The notes: generated from the sequence alone by a model not told the origin. A DNA stretch of 64,000 nucleotides from Zunongwangia sp. ESRF-bin46 (GCA_002631855.1 NTLF01000014.1:423951-487950), one strand, 5' to 3'. Positions 33,720-44,171 are shown, counted from the first letter of the stretch. Numbers and translations: made by a program.

Positions 33720-34580
33720 TTAATTAAAAAGTTCATTAAAAGTAAAAACCTGATCTAAGCGAACGCCTTTTTCAGTGTGTTTTACGGTAATTATTTGGTT
33801 GTGAGCATCGTGCTCTAAAAAAAGATAATAATTATTATCTGCTGCTTGATTCAGAAATTTTTCTTTTTCAGGTAGTGTTAGCAAAGGCCTGGTATCATAC
33901 CCCATTACATATGGTAAAGGTAAATGCCCAGCTGTTGGCAATAGATCTGCCATAAACACTAATTTTTTTCCTTTGTAATCTATGTGAGGTATCATTTGTT
34001 TATCGGTATGACCATCTACAAATAACATGCCGAAATCCATTTCATTTGCTTTAGCAAAGTCATCAGTAGGTTTATGAACAAAATGTAATTGCCCACTTTC
34101 TTGCATGGGTAATATATTTTCCTTCAAAAAAGAAGCTTTTTCACGTGCATTTGGATGTACAGCCCAATCCCAATGATCTTTATTACTCCAGAATTTTGCG
34201 TTTTTAAAAGCGGGTTCATAGCCCGAATGGTCGTTGTTCCATTGTATGGCTCCGCCGCAATGATCGAAGTGAAGGTGTGTTAAAAAAACATCGGTAATAT
34301 CATCACGATGAAAGCCGTTTTTTTCCAAAGATTTATCGATATTATGGTCTCCCCATTGGTAATAATATCCAAAAAACTTTTCACTTTGCTTATTCCCCAT
34401 TCCAGTATCGATAAGTGTTAGGCGATCTCCGTTTTCAATAAGAAGGCAACGGGCAGCCATATCGATCATGTTATTACTATCTGCGGGGTTTGTCCGGTTC
34501 CAAAGAGACTTTGGTACTACTCCAAACATAGCACCACCATCTAATTTAAAATTTCCAGATTCAATGGGGTACAACTTCAT
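33720..34580 (-). CDS. MBL-fold metallo-hydrolase
   Basis: 286 residues of the metallo-beta-lactamase fold: LIDTGMG, the HxHxDH-type motif HLHFDHCGG (about residue 100), a later His in VDGHTDKQM and a final His in FLEHDAH. The zinc site is complete. Related proteins include quorum-quenching lactonases and glyoxalase-like enzymes, but the substrate is not predictable. It lies ten bases upstream of the S8 lipoprotein and is probably co-transcribed with it. Confidence 0.9.
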   Translation of the reverse strand: MKLYPIESGNFKLDGGAMFGVVPKSLWNRTNPADSNNMIDMAARCLLIENGDRLTLIDTGMGNKQSEKFFGYYYQWGDHNIDKSLEKNGFHRDDITDVFLTHLHFDHCGGAIQWNNDHSGYEPAFKNAKFWSNKDHWDWAVHPNAREKASFLKENILPMQESGQLHFVHKPTDDFAKANEMDFGMLFVDGHTDKQMIPHIDYKGKKLVFMADLLPTAGHLPLPYVMGYDTRPLLTLPEKEKFLNQAADNNYYLFLEHDAHNQIITVKHTEKGVRLDQVFTFNELFN

Positions 34581-34718
34581 ATTATGAATTTTAAAGTGTG
34601 CAAAATACTAAAAGGTAAGCACTCCCTTGGGGGCAGACCGAAATATTTGTATTATTTTTAACAAAAAGTTAGCTTTTGAGAAATTTCAAAAGACCTTATT
34701 TTACAAAAAAGGAATTAT

Positions 34719-36584
34719 ATGGTTGAATTAGCAGGAATTATCGTTTTAGGAATTTTAGCACAATGGGTTGCTTGGAAATTTAAAATTCCTGCTATTTTGC
34801 CGTTAATACTTATAGGCTTATTTGTAGGCCCAATTTCCACGTTACTATCTGAAGATGGTCAACAATGGATACAACCTATTTACAATGGTGAAAAAGGTCT
34901 CTTTCCTGGTGAAAACCTATTTTACTTTGTTTCTTTAGCTATTGGTATTATTCTTTTTGAAGGAGGGTTAACATTGCGCCGTGGTGAAATAACCAAAGTA
35001 GGTGGCGTAATCGGTAAGTTAATTAGCCTCGGTTCTACTGTAACGTTTATAGGTGCTGGAGTTGCTGCGCACTATGTATTTGGACTTGATTGGCGTATAT
35101 CCTTCCTTTTTTCAGCCTTGATTATTGTGACCGGTCCTACGGTGATTACACCAATTCTAAGAAATATCCCACTTAAAAAACATGTTTCAGCAGTATTAAA
35201 ATGGGAAGGGATTTTAATAGACCCTATTGGTGCTTTGGTTGCTGTTTTGGTTTTCGAGTTTATAAGTGTAGAAGGCGATGCGGGTTATACGAAACAGGCT
35301 TTGATAGAGTTTGCCAAAATTATTTTGATAGGTTTTTCTTTCGGAATTTCGGCAGGTTACGCACTGTATTTTTTTATTAAAAGAAAGTTTATTCCGCACT
35401 ATCTCTTAAATGTAGTGTCACTTTCTATGGTGTTAATGATTTTTGTTTTGAGCGATCAATTTGCACACGAATCTGGTTTACTGGCAGTGGTAGTAATGGG
35501 AATGTATCTAGGAAACAGCGATTTGCCAAGCCTTAAAGAACTACTTTATTTTAAAGAATCGTTAAGCGTATTATTAATTTCTATTCTATTTATACTACTG
35601 GCAGCCAATATTAGCTTAGAAGATCTTTTATTGGTTTACAACTGGAAAACAGGCATTTTACTAGCCATTATCATTTTTGTACTTAGGCCGCTAGCGGTAT
35701 TTTTGAGTACTACAGGTTCTAGCTTAAAAATAAATGAAAAACTGTTTATTAGTTGGGTAGGGCCACGTGGTATTGTTGCTGCTGGTATTGCATCGCTTTT
35801 TGGTACTAAATTAGTAAATGAAGGTGTTCCTGGGGCCGAATACATTACACCATTAGTTTTTGCAGTAGTACTCGTTACGGTTTTATTAAATGCAGCTTCA
35901 GCTCGATTCTTTGCTTCGGCAGTTGGCGTTTTCTTAAAATCTTCTGAAGGAATTATGATTGTAGGTGCTTCAAAAGTTTCAAGGCTGATAGGTACCTATC
36001 TTCAGAAAAATAATCGTCACGTAGTATTGGTCGACACCAACCGATTAAATATTGAAAAAGCTAGAGAGTTAGGACTTGAAGCCATTAATGGAAATATTTA
36101 TTCGGATGACCTTTCAGATAATATCGAATTGAACGATGTGGGTTATCTACTGGCTATGACAGGCAATGACGAAATTAATAAACAAGCTATTTCAAGATAT
36201 GGGGATATTTTTGGTGAAAATGGATCGTTTAGATTAATGAACTCTGAAGAACGAAAAGTAAAAAACACCCTTTCTTCAGAAGAGCTTTTTTCAACCACCC
36301 ATGATTATGTACGTTTTACTGAAGTGGCTCGCGAGTTCCCTTCCATACAAGAGTTACCAATAGATACACAATCTAAGTTTATGAAATTGCTAGGGTATAT
36401 TGAAGAGGAAGAAAATGCAGTTGCCCTCTTTGTGAAAAATGATCAAAATCATATCGACCTTATTGAGAACCCTCAAGAAATGGAAATTACAGAAGGTAGT
36501 CAATTGGTATATCTTGGAAAACCAATCGATTTTGAAGACGTGGTAAACGCTACCAAAGAGGAAGAGGATGAAATACAGAACTAA
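34719..36584 (+). CDS. CPA1-type cation:proton antiporter with TrkA domains
   Basis: 621 residues: about 12-13 transmembrane helices (residues 1-400), containing GIILFEGGLTLRRGEI and the GPTVITPILR and EGILIDPIGAL segments of the NhaP/CPA1 active-site region, then a cytosolic RCK domain (GIMIVGASKVSRLIGTYLQ, VLVDTNRLNIEKARELGLE) and a TrkA-C domain (VALFVKNDQNHIDLIENP). It probably exchanges Na+ or K+ for H+, gated by a nucleotide; the ion cannot be told. It is divergent from the MBL gene. Confidence 0.92.
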   Translation: MVELAGIIVLGILAQWVAWKFKIPAILPLILIGLFVGPISTLLSEDGQQWIQPIYNGEKGLFPGENLFYFVSLAIGIILFEGGLTLRRGEITKVGGVIGKLISLGSTVTFIGAGVAAHYVFGLDWRISFLFSALIIVTGPTVITPILRNIPLKKHVSAVLKWEGILIDPIGALVAVLVFEFISVEGDAGYTKQALIEFAKIILIGFSFGISAGYALYFFIKRKFIPHYLLNVVSLSMVLMIFVLSDQFAHESGLLAVVVMGMYLGNSDLPSLKELLYFKESLSVLLISILFILLAANISLEDLLLVYNWKTGILLAIIIFVLRPLAVFLSTTGSSLKINEKLFISWVGPRGIVAAGIASLFGTKLVNEGVPGAEYITPLVFAVVLVTVLLNAASARFFASAVGVFLKSSEGIMIVGASKVSRLIGTYLQKNNRHVVLVDTNRLNIEKARELGLEAINGNIYSDDLSDNIELNDVGYLLAMTGNDEINKQAISRYGDIFGENGSFRLMNSEERKVKNTLSSEELFSTTHDYVRFTEVAREFPSIQELPIDTQSKFMKLLGYIEEEENAVALFVKNDQNHIDLIENPQEMEITEGSQLVYLGKPIDFEDVVNATKEEEDEIQN

Positions 36585-36635
36585 AACTCATAATAAACCT
36601 GTATTGCTTTCGTTTTTTTATAAAGCCTGCCATCT

Positions 36636-36869
36636 ATGAAAAAGAATGTATTCCTGAAATCATTTATACTAGTTTCAATACTGTTTTTTTCATGTGAAGA
36701 TGACTTGAATATATCTTGTGTTACTTGTAACTCCCCAGAAACTTCTGCTTTTGAAGTATGCCGTGACCAGAATGGTAATGCTACCGTTAATGGTGAAAAC
36801 ACCGACACTGATTATGATGTGTATGTTGCCGGCCTTGAAGAGGCTGGGGCTACTTGTGGAGGTGGATAA
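36636..36869 (+). CDS. Small cysteine-rich lipoprotein
   Basis: 77 residues: MKKNVFLKSFILVSILFFSCEDD is a lipoprotein signal with a Ser-Cys lipobox. The mature peptide has five cysteines besides the lipidated one or so (SCVTCNSPETSAFEVCRDQ, GATCGGG) and otherwise Asp/Asn/Thr-rich sequence. No family is recognised beyond a similarity in style to small exported lipoproteins of Bacteroidota. It lies between the antiporter and the convergent lepA gene, 51 bases after the antiporter stop. Confidence 0.7.
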   Translation: MKKNVFLKSFILVSILFFSCEDDLNISCVTCNSPETSAFEVCRDQNGNATVNGENTDTDYDVYVAGLEEAGATCGGG

Positions 36870-36874
36870 ACACC

Positions 36875-38671
36875 TTAATCATTTAGCTTTAATACTGCCA
36901 TAAATGCTTCCTGTGGAATCTCAACGTTACCAACAGCACGCATTCGTTTTTTACCTTTTTTCTGCTTTTCTAATAACTTACGCTTACGTGAAATATCACC
37001 ACCGTAACATTTTGCAGTTACATCTTTTCGAAGTGCTTTTACAGTTTCCCTAGAAATAATTTTAGAGCCAATAGCTGCTTGAATAGGGATATCGAACTGT
37101 TGTCTTGGTATTAGTTCTTTCAACTTTTCACACATACGTTTTCCAATATCGTAAGCATTATCACGGTGTAAAAGTGCAGAAAGGGCATCTACAGTGTTTC
37201 CGTTTAATAAAACGTCTACTTTAACCAAATGCGATTCGCGCATCCCAATTGGGGCATAATCGAATGAAGCATATCCTCTGGAAACAGTCTTCAAACGATC
37301 GTAAAAATCAAAAACTATTTCGGCCAAGGGCATATCGAAAGAAAGCTCAACTCGTTCTGTTGTTAGATATGTTTGATTAACAATTTCCCCTCGTTTTTCA
37401 ATACAAAGCGACATAACAGGACCAACAAATTCTGCTTTTGTGATAATAGTTGCTTTTATAAAAGGCTCCTCTACACGATTTAAAGAGGAAGGCTCAGGCA
37501 AGTCTGATGGATTGTTCACCATTATCAGTTCGTCTGGCTCTTTATTTGTAAAAGCGTGGTAGGACACATTGGGAACGGTTGTTATAACCGTCATGTCAAA
37601 TTCACGTTCCAAGCGTTCTTGAATAATTTCTAAATGAAGCATTCCTAAAAACCCACAACGGAAACCAAAACCAAGTGCAGCCGAACTTTCCGGTTGAAAA
37701 ACCAAGGAAGCATCGTTTAACTGTAGTTTTTCCATAGAATTTCTAAGCTCTTCATACTCTTCGGTATCAACAGGGTAGATACCAGCAAAAACCATAGGTT
37801 TTACGTCTTCGAAGCCCTCAATCATATTAGTGGTTGGGCTTTTTGCATCGGTAATGGTATCACCTACTTTTACTTCACGGGCATCTTTTATACCCGTTAT
37901 TAAGTACCCAACGTCACCAGTTTTAATTACTTTTTTAGGCATCTGTTTTAGTTTAAGGGTACCCACTTCATTGGCTTCATAGTCTTTGCCGGTGGCCATA
38001 AACTTTATATTCTGGTCTTTCTTTATTTCCCCGTTCAAAACTCTAAAATAAGTTTCAACCCCGCGAAATGGATTGTAAACCGAATCGAAAATCAACGCTT
38101 GAAGCGACTCATCTGGATTCCCTTTAGGTGCGGGTACTCGTTTTATAATGGCTTCTAAAATTTCATCAATCCCTAAACCAGTTTTTGCACTAGCAGGGAT
38201 AATTTCATCAGGATCGCAACCTAAAAGATCTACAATATCATCTGTCACTTCTTCTGGATTTGCTGAAGGAAGATCTATTTTGTTCAATACAGGAATGATT
38301 TCCAAATCATTTTCCAGCGCTAAGTATAAGTTTGAAATGGTCTGCGCTTGAATGCTTTGGGCAGCATCAACCACCAATAAAGCCCCTTCACAAGCGGCGA
38401 TACTTCGGGAAACTTCATACGAAAAGTCTACATGTCCCGGCGTGTCAATTAGATTCAAGGTGTATTTTTCGCCTTCAAATTCATAATCCATTTGTATGGC
38501 ATGGCTCTTAATGGTAATACCACGCTCTCGCTCAAGATCCATGCTGTCCAGTAACTGCTCTTGCTTTTCTCGAGAGGTTACCGTTGCGGTAGCATCAAGT
38601 AAGCGGTCTGCCAAAGTACTCTTACCATGGTCAATATGGGCGATAATACAAAAATTGCGAATGTTCTTCAT
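36875..38671 (-). CDS. lepA: Elongation factor 4
   Basis: LepA is a ribosomal GTPase that acts on stalled or back-translocated ribosomes. G1 is [10 protein letters not shown], the switch II/G3 segment [13 protein letters not shown]4 NKIDL; the C-terminal domain ends [23 protein letters not shown], diagnostic of EF4 against EF-G. From the ATG at 38671 ([16 protein letters not shown]) the protein has 598 residues, like E. coli (599); the start 21 bases upstream is less likely. A CAAATATA at 38703-38710 is a -7 box on the minus strand, close upstream. Confidence 0.97.
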   Translation of the reverse strand: MKNIRNFCIIAHIDHGKSTLADRLLDATATVTSREKQEQLLDSMDLERERGITIKSHAIQMDYEFEGEKYTLNLIDTPGHVDFSYEVSRSIAACEGALLVVDAAQSIQAQTISNLYLALENDLEIIPVLNKIDLPSANPEEVTDDIVDLLGCDPDEIIPASAKTGLGIDEILEAIIKRVPAPKGNPDESLQALIFDSVYNPFRGVETYFRVLNGEIKKDQNIKFMATGKDYEANEVGTLKLKQMPKKVIKTGDVGYLITGIKDAREVKVGDTITDAKSPTTNMIEGFEDVKPMVFAGIYPVDTEEYEELRNSMEKLQLNDASLVFQPESSAALGFGFRCGFLGMLHLEIIQERLEREFDMTVITTVPNVSYHAFTNKEPDELIMVNNPSDLPEPSSLNRVEEPFIKATIITKAEFVGPVMSLCIEKRGEIVNQTYLTTERVELSFDMPLAEIVFDFYDRLKTVSRGYASFDYAPIGMRESHLVKVDVLLNGNTVDALSALLHRDNAYDIGKRMCEKLKELIPRQQFDIPIQAAIGSKIISRETVKALRKDVTAKCYGGDISRKRKLLEKQKKGKKRMRAVGNVEIPQEAFMAVLKLND

Positions 38672-38881
38672 AGTGTTCTTCTTCCGTAGCAAATGTTGAC
38701 TGCAAATATAGTTTAAATTGAAACGAAAGAAAGGAATTGCGTTATTTCATCAAAAAAAATTGTTTATTTATTTTATTTATTATGATAGTATTAACATATT
38801 TGTAAAGTTGCGTATTTAATTGAAGTTTGCTTCATCTCCCCTTAAAGCGCATTAAAAAGGATAACAAACCAAACTCTAAAT

Positions 38882-41293
38882 ATGAAAAGACTGTGCTTTC
38901 TAGTCTTGCTATTTTGTGTTACCCCACTTTTTTCGCAAGAGCTATCGATATCTGGAGAAGTTTTTGATACAGAAAATAAGCCGCTTTCTTTTGTGAATGT
39001 GTTAGTTTTTGAAGAAGAAGACACAGAACCTTTTAAGGGGACAACTACTAATGAAGACGGAACTTTTTTAGTAAAAGGTCTTGAAGCCAAAACCTATAAA
39101 CTTACTTTTAGTTTTGTAGGTTTTAAAGCAGTTGAAAAAATAATTTCTATTTCTTCTGAAAAAAATATAGGTACAATTACCTTACAGGAAGCCACCGAAA
39201 CCCTCGATGAAACCGTAATCACTGCAAGAAAACCAACAATTAAAAAAACAGCTGGAAAATTAGTGTTTAATGTAGAGAACACCTCGCTTTCTGTAGGCAG
39301 TACGTTCGATTTACTGAAAAAAACACCGGGAGTTGTGGTCATCGGCGAGTCTATTCAAGTTAAATTTCAAAGTCCCGAAATATACATTAATAATAAACGA
39401 GTGTATTTAAGCTCATCTGAGGTTGTTTCCCTGCTTGAAAACACCGATGCTTCCAATATTAAATCGGTTGAGGTAATCACCAGCCCTTCGGCCAAGTATG
39501 ATGGTGCAACGGGGACGGTATTGAATATTAATACCTCAAAGGCGATTTCAATTGGCTATAAGGGTTCGGTCAATGGCTCTTACAATCAAGGAACCTACCC
39601 TAAATACCGATTAGGAACCTCACATTTTTACAAAAACGACTGGATTAATTTTTACGGAAGCTACGGTTTTAACACGCGTAAAAACCTTAAAGAAGATGAG
39701 AATTTTACCCGGTTTTTTAATCCTGATGGCAGCACCAATTCTATTTGGAATTCCGATTTTAAAAAAATTACCCGCACCAATGCCCACCAAGCAAATTTAA
39801 TTACCGATTTTACGTTGGATGACAAACAGACAATTAGCTTAGCAACTACCTTTTCGATAAACCCAAATGAAACGTACGACAAAAATGGTTTTGCTGTAAT
39901 ACGAAATGCCCAACGAACAGTTGATAGTACGTTTACTACTTTGAGTGACTTAGCCTCTGATACGCACACACTATCCATTACAGGAGATTATAAAGTTTTG
40001 CTTAATGCTGAAAACTCTAATGTAACTGTTTCTGCCAATTATACCGATTATAATAACGAGCGACTGCAGAACGTAGCCACTAACTATAATGATCCTGCAG
40101 GAAACTTACTGCGTGAAAACAGTTTTTCAACAGATGCTGACCAAACAACCAATATCTTTACCGGACAAGCAGATTTAACACATTCGTTCTGGAAAGGAAG
40201 CCTAAAGGCTGGTATAAAATACAGTAACATAGACAGTAACAGCAAACTTAATTTTTTTGACACCGATATGGGTGGTATGGATTTCAATCCGTCTTTATCA
40301 GATGATTTTAACTATCGTGAAAAAGTCTATGCTGAATATATAAACCTTGACCAGGCGTTTGGCGACTTTAGTCTTGTGGTAGGTTTACGGGGCGAATATA
40401 CCGATGTGGAAGGCCGATCAAGAACGTTGGGTGAAACCAATACCGACGATTATTTTAAACTGTTCCCAAGGGTTTCGGGCCAATATAATTTCAATGAAAA
40501 ACATAGCGCTGGGTTCGCATACACCAAAAGTATTTCAAGACCTAACTATCAAAACCTGAATCCATTCCGTTATTTTATAAATGAAAACAATTTCAACGAA
40601 GGGAATCCGAGGTTGGTGCCAGCCATTTCAGATAAAATAGCCGTGAATTATTCTTATAACAATGTGTGGAACTTTGAAGCATATTATGAAACCATAGATA
40701 ATTCGTTGAGCGCTTTAACCTTTCAAGATAATGAAAACAGAACGTTAAGGAACAGTGAAGCAAACCTGTTGCGTGATTTTCAGTACAGTCTTGATATTTC
40801 ATATACCCCAAGAAACTTACCCGATTGGCTTTATTTTTATGTGATAACCTCCACTTATTATTTGGAAAATGAATTTTTGGCGGTAGAGAGTGTACCACGG
40901 ACCTATAAAAACCATACAGCTGGTTTTTATGGCTACGTATATTCTAACTTCACGCTTTCAAAAGATAGGTCTTTGACTGCAGATTTATCTTCTCAATATC
41001 TATCAAACTTTATTCAGGGATCAACATCTTTTAAAAATGGCTACTTTTTAAACATTTCTTTTAGAAAATCCTTTTGGAATAATCGCGCCAGTATTACCGC
41101 AGGAGTTAACGATATTTTCAATACCGCAACGAATTATAGGCAAGTATCAAACTATTACAACCAAGATAATTACTTTTCCGCTCAAGTTGAAAGTAGATTA
41201 TTTACAGTAGGCTTTAAATACAACTTCGGAAATGCCCACTTGCGTGATAATAATCGTTCTACTACTACGGACGAGACACAGCGCATCAACTAA
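38882..41293 (+). CDS. TonB-dependent outer-membrane receptor
   Basis: 803 residues: signal peptide (MKRLCFLVLLFCVTPLFSQ), a carboxypeptidase-D-regulatory-like domain (about residues 20-105), a plug domain (VENTSLSVGSTFDLLKKTPGVVV, VEVITSPSAKYDGATGTVLNI), then a beta-barrel of the outer-membrane family 3 type ending in an aromatic-rich C-terminus. It imports an unknown ligand (metal, peptide or glycan) using TonB energy. No SusD-like partner is next to it, so it is not a standard PUL receptor. Confidence 0.93.
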   Translation: MKRLCFLVLLFCVTPLFSQELSISGEVFDTENKPLSFVNVLVFEEEDTEPFKGTTTNEDGTFLVKGLEAKTYKLTFSFVGFKAVEKIISISSEKNIGTITLQEATETLDETVITARKPTIKKTAGKLVFNVENTSLSVGSTFDLLKKTPGVVVIGESIQVKFQSPEIYINNKRVYLSSSEVVSLLENTDASNIKSVEVITSPSAKYDGATGTVLNINTSKAISIGYKGSVNGSYNQGTYPKYRLGTSHFYKNDWINFYGSYGFNTRKNLKEDENFTRFFNPDGSTNSIWNSDFKKITRTNAHQANLITDFTLDDKQTISLATTFSINPNETYDKNGFAVIRNAQRTVDSTFTTLSDLASDTHTLSITGDYKVLLNAENSNVTVSANYTDYNNERLQNVATNYNDPAGNLLRENSFSTDADQTTNIFTGQADLTHSFWKGSLKAGIKYSNIDSNSKLNFFDTDMGGMDFNPSLSDDFNYREKVYAEYINLDQAFGDFSLVVGLRGEYTDVEGRSRTLGETNTDDYFKLFPRVSGQYNFNEKHSAGFAYTKSISRPNYQNLNPFRYFINENNFNEGNPRLVPAISDKIAVNYSYNNVWNFEAYYETIDNSLSALTFQDNENRTLRNSEANLLRDFQYSLDISYTPRNLPDWLYFYVITSTYYLENEFLAVESVPRTYKNHTAGFYGYVYSNFTLSKDRSLTADLSSQYLSNFIQGSTSFKNGYFLNISFRKSFWNNRASITAGVNDIFNTATNYRQVSNYYNQDNYFSAQVESRLFTVGFKYNFGNAHLRDNNRSTTTDETQRIN

Positions 41294-41320
41294 CAAAAGA
41301 AACACTTCTTTAGTTCAAAA

Positions 41321-41350
41321 TTGTTTACCAGAGTATTTTCTGTAATTTTG
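41321..41350 (+). promoter_or_regulatory. Promoter of dusB
   Basis: TTG (41321-41323), 19 bases, TAATTTTG (41343-41350): a full -33/-7 promoter. The predicted leader is about 95 bases and carries the hairpin at 41429-41446. Confidence 0.6.
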
Positions 41351-41428
41351 CAAATATAAATTCTTGAAATTTCCACGAAAAGCATGCTTTCATGCATAAG
41401 GAGATGATGAGAGGACTATAAAAAAAGA

Positions 41429-41446
41429 CTCCCGCATGTGCGGGAG
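41429..41446. promoter_or_regulatory. Hairpin immediately before the dusB start codons
   Basis: CTCCCGC-ATGT-GCGGGAG is a perfect 7-base-pair hairpin directly followed by ATG (41447) and ATG (41453). Its 3' arm contains GGGAG, the only SD-like sequence before dusB. On the minus strand it is followed by TCTTTTTTT, so it could also be a terminator for antisense transcription. Confidence 0.65.
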
Positions 41447-42445
41447 ATGAATATGGCAAAAATAGGAAACATAGACGTTGGCGACTTTCCGCTGTTGCTC
41501 GCACCCATGGAAGATGTGAGCGACCCACCTTTTCGTGCGCTTTGCAAAGAGCAAGGGGCCGATGTGGTGTATACGGAATTTATCTCTTCGGAAGGGTTAA
41601 TACGCGACGCTGCCAAAAGCGTGATGAAGTTAGATATTTATGAAAAAGAACGTCCCGTGGGCATTCAGATTTTTGGTGCTAACCTGGATTCAATGCTTCA
41701 AAGTGTAGAAATCGTAGAAGCCAGCGGTCCGGATATTATTGACATAAACTTTGGTTGTCCTGTTAAAAAAGTAGTGAGCAAAGGTGCCGGGGCCGGCATT
41801 TTAAAAGATATTGATTTAATGGTTTCGTTAACCGAATCCATGGTAAAACATACCAAGCTACCCGTTACCGTAAAAACTCGCTTGGGATGGGATGAAAACA
41901 CTATTATGATTAAGGAGGTAGCTGAGCGCCTACAAGATGTAGGGTGTCAAGCTATTTCCATTCATGGCCGCACCCGTGCACAGATGTACAAAGGTAATGC
42001 CGATTGGAAACCTATTGCTGAAGTAAAAAATAACCCTCGCATGCACATTCCCGTTTTTGGAAACGGCGATGTAGACACACCCGAAAGAGCAATGGAAATG
42101 CGTGAGAAGTATGGGTTAGACGGAGCAATGATTGGTCGTGCAAGCATCGGTTACCCTTGGTTTTTTAAAGAAGTAAAACACTATTTTAAAACCGGTAAAC
42201 ATGCTTTACCACCAACTATGGAAGAACGCGTGGAAGCTGCCCGTCGCCACTTGCAAATGTCTATCGATTGGAAAGGTGAAAAGTTAGGTGTTTTTGAAAC
42301 CCGCCGTCATTATACCAACTACTTTAAAGGTATCCCAGATTTTAAACCGTACCGAATGAAAATGGTAACCAGCGACGATAGCGCCGATGTTTTTGCTGCT
42401 TTTGATGAGGTGTTACAAAAATTTGGTGATCACCAGTTTGTTTAG
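41447..42445 (+). CDS. dusB: tRNA dihydrouridine synthase DusB
   Basis: FMN-dependent reduction of uridines in the tRNA D-loop. The TIM-barrel signatures are GDFPLLLAPMEDVSDPPFRAL, INFGCPVKKVVSKGAGAGIL with the catalytic Cys at about 100, KTRLGWDENTI, HGRTRAQMYKGNADW and GRASIGYPWFFKE. The protein is about 332 residues. The start at 41447 (MNMAKIG) or 41453 (MAKIGN) is more plausible than the GTG at 41438, which lies within a hairpin. It is convergent with the ABC permease gene, overlapping by four bases. Confidence 0.94.
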   Translation: MNMAKIGNIDVGDFPLLLAPMEDVSDPPFRALCKEQGADVVYTEFISSEGLIRDAAKSVMKLDIYEKERPVGIQIFGANLDSMLQSVEIVEASGPDIIDINFGCPVKKVVSKGAGAGILKDIDLMVSLTESMVKHTKLPVTVKTRLGWDENTIMIKEVAERLQDVGCQAISIHGRTRAQMYKGNADWKPIAEVKNNPRMHIPVFGNGDVDTPERAMEMREKYGLDGAMIGRASIGYPWFFKEVKHYFKTGKHALPPTMEERVEAARRHLQMSIDWKGEKLGVFETRRHYTNYFKGIPDFKPYRMKMVTSDDSADVFAAFDEVLQKFGDHQFV

Positions 42446-43647
42446 GCAAGCAATTTTTTACGAACTCGACTCGAAGCTATTTTTGAAGCAATTATCCCTA
42501 AAACAGTAATTGTAACAAAAACAATCACCACATTGATAATTTTAAACTTTACTGGATATGCCAATGTTTGCGTAATGTTTACAAACTCAAATTGTAATTG
42601 AGCCCATACCAATAATATACCTAGACCAATACCCAACAACCCACCAAAAGTGGTCATGAGCGTTCCCTGTAAAAAGAAAATCTTGCGGATGTCTTTTACG
42701 GTAGTTCCTAAATTATAGAGCGTTTTAATGTCCTTTCGTTTATCGAGAATCATCATAATAATAGACCCAACTACATTAAAAAGAGCGATAATTAGTACCA
42801 ATGTAAAGATAAGGTACACGGCTATGTTTTCGGTATTCAACATTTTATACAACGCATCGTTTTGCTGAATGCGGTTTTTGATGAGTACTTCTTCTGAAAA
42901 AATAGGCTGGATTTCTTTTCGTATATCTTCTTCTGAAACACCGGGCTTCAATTTCAGTTCAATGGACGAAACGGTGGTGCTGTCCAATTTAAGCAAGTCC
43001 CTGGCAAAACCTATATCGCTAAACACATATTTGCTGTTCAATTCTTCATTTACATCATAAATACCAGATACCACGGCGTTGCGTTTGGTAAAGGCGTTTG
43101 CAACATCGGTCGCTAAAATTTGACCAGTTCCAGGGCGCGGTACGTAAATATCCAGCAAATCGGTATAATCATTCACACCCAAGGAAAGTTTATGGGCAAT
43201 GTTAAAGCCGATAACCACTTCTTGCTGTCCGGCTGTAAACCATTTGCTTAAAAATATAATACTATCGGTTGGGTTTACAGCATTGTAGTTTTCATCTACA
43301 CCTTTAATGTAGGCAATATGGTTTCGACCTTTATATTGAAGAAAAACCCGTTCTTCAATCACTTTTGAAAAGCTTTCAATGCCTGAAATGTTTCTTAGCT
43401 TTTCTTCGGAAGCTTCTGAAAAATTAATTGTTTTTCCGCTTTCAGGAAATACTTTTAAATCACTATCAAAAACATTAGTAAACTGAAGACTGAAATCTTT
43501 CAATCCAGAAAAACCGGAAAGTACAATAAACAAGGACATAGCACCCACTACCACACCAACAGCTGCAATACCTGTAATAATATTTATTGCGTTATTACTG
43601 CTTTTTGAAAATAAATACCGCTTAGCGATGTAGAGCGGGAATTTCAA
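42442..43647 (-). CDS. ABC transporter permease (LolC/LolE-like)
   Basis: 401 residues with an N-terminal transmembrane helix after the motif FPLYIAKRYLFSKSSNNAINIITGIA, a large periplasmic domain, and three C-terminal helices (VYLIFTLVLIIALFNVVGSIIMMIL, IFFLQGTLMTTFGGLLGIGLGILLVWAQ, VVIVFVTITVLGIIASKIA). This is the FtsX-like MacB/LolCDE permease class, so it probably takes part in lipoprotein release or another envelope export; a LolD-like ATPase is not nearby. It starts at TTG two bases after the rbfA stop and is co-transcribed with rbfA. Confidence 0.9.
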   Translation of the reverse strand: MKFPLYIAKRYLFSKSSNNAINIITGIAAVGVVVGAMSLFIVLSGFSGLKDFSLQFTNVFDSDLKVFPESGKTINFSEASEEKLRNISGIESFSKVIEERVFLQYKGRNHIAYIKGVDENYNAVNPTDSIIFLSKWFTAGQQEVVIGFNIAHKLSLGVNDYTDLLDIYVPRPGTGQILATDVANAFTKRNAVVSGIYDVNEELNSKYVFSDIGFARDLLKLDSTTVSSIELKLKPGVSEEDIRKEIQPIFSEEVLIKNRIQQNDALYKMLNTENIAVYLIFTLVLIIALFNVVGSIIMMILDKRKDIKTLYNLGTTVKDIRKIFFLQGTLMTTFGGLLGIGLGILLVWAQLQFEFVNITQTLAYPVKFKIINVVIVFVTITVLGIIASKIASSRVRKKLLA

Positions 43648-43649
43648 GA

Positions 43650-44051
43650 TTACGATTTTTTTCTTCTTGGGAGCAAATCCGGGTTTTCGATTGGGTTTTC
43701 TTTGTCTTTTACCGCTTTTTCTATGTTTTGAATGTATTCCATAGAATCGTCATTGTAAAAAGAAAGGTCGGGCATCTTCCGAAGCTGGTGCTTGGTAAGT
43801 TGTGCAACTTGATGCTTTATTTTTGGAGTAAGTTGCTTTAATTCTTTAATAATAGCTTCTGCTTTATCCGAAGGAAAAACACTCACATATACTTTCGCAA
43901 TGGAAAGATCGACCGTTACCGAAACTTTAGATACGGTCAAAATTGTGCTTAACTGCCCTGATTCGCGAAGCAATTCCTGTAAAACCCTGGCAAGGTCGTT
44001 TTGTAACACCCCTGCAATTTTCTTTTGTCTGTTACTTTCTGTCGTACTCAT
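43650..44051 (-). CDS. rbfA: 30S ribosome-binding factor RbfA
   Basis: About 133 residues, a KH-type factor that binds the 30S subunit in late assembly and helps cold growth. The N-terminus (QKKIAGVLQNDLARVLQELL) and the middle (LTVSKVSVTVDLSIAKVYVSVFP, MPDLSFYNDDSMEYIQNIEKAV) are family-typical. I chose the ATG at 44051 because the -7 box TACTTTTG lies directly upstream (44063-44056), making the message nearly leaderless. Confidence 0.92.
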   Translation of the reverse strand: MSTTESNRQKKIAGVLQNDLARVLQELLRESGQLSTILTVSKVSVTVDLSIAKVYVSVFPSDKAEAIIKELKQLTPKIKHQVAQLTKHQLRKMPDLSFYNDDSMEYIQNIEKAVKDKENPIENPDLLPRRKKS

Positions 44052-44055
44052 ATTG

Positions 44056-44063
44056 CAAAAGTA
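44056..44063 (-). promoter_or_regulatory. -7 box of rbfA, leaderless
   Basis: TACTTTTG on the minus strand, separated by only four bases from the rbfA start codon. A transcript starting at the normal position would begin at the ATG. Confidence 0.55.
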
Positions 44064-44171
44064 GGACAATTAATACTAACATCTGTTTAATTAACCAGTT
44101 GACTGTAATTTAAAATTAGAATTATTAATTTTTCTTCGGAAATTAATAAAGATGCTGCCATAAAGATTTAG

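Noticed and set aside
35758-35776. CCACGTGG inside the antiporter gene as a third parS site
   Set aside because: The flanks (GGGC...TATT) do not match the parS arms, and the word is coding sequence.
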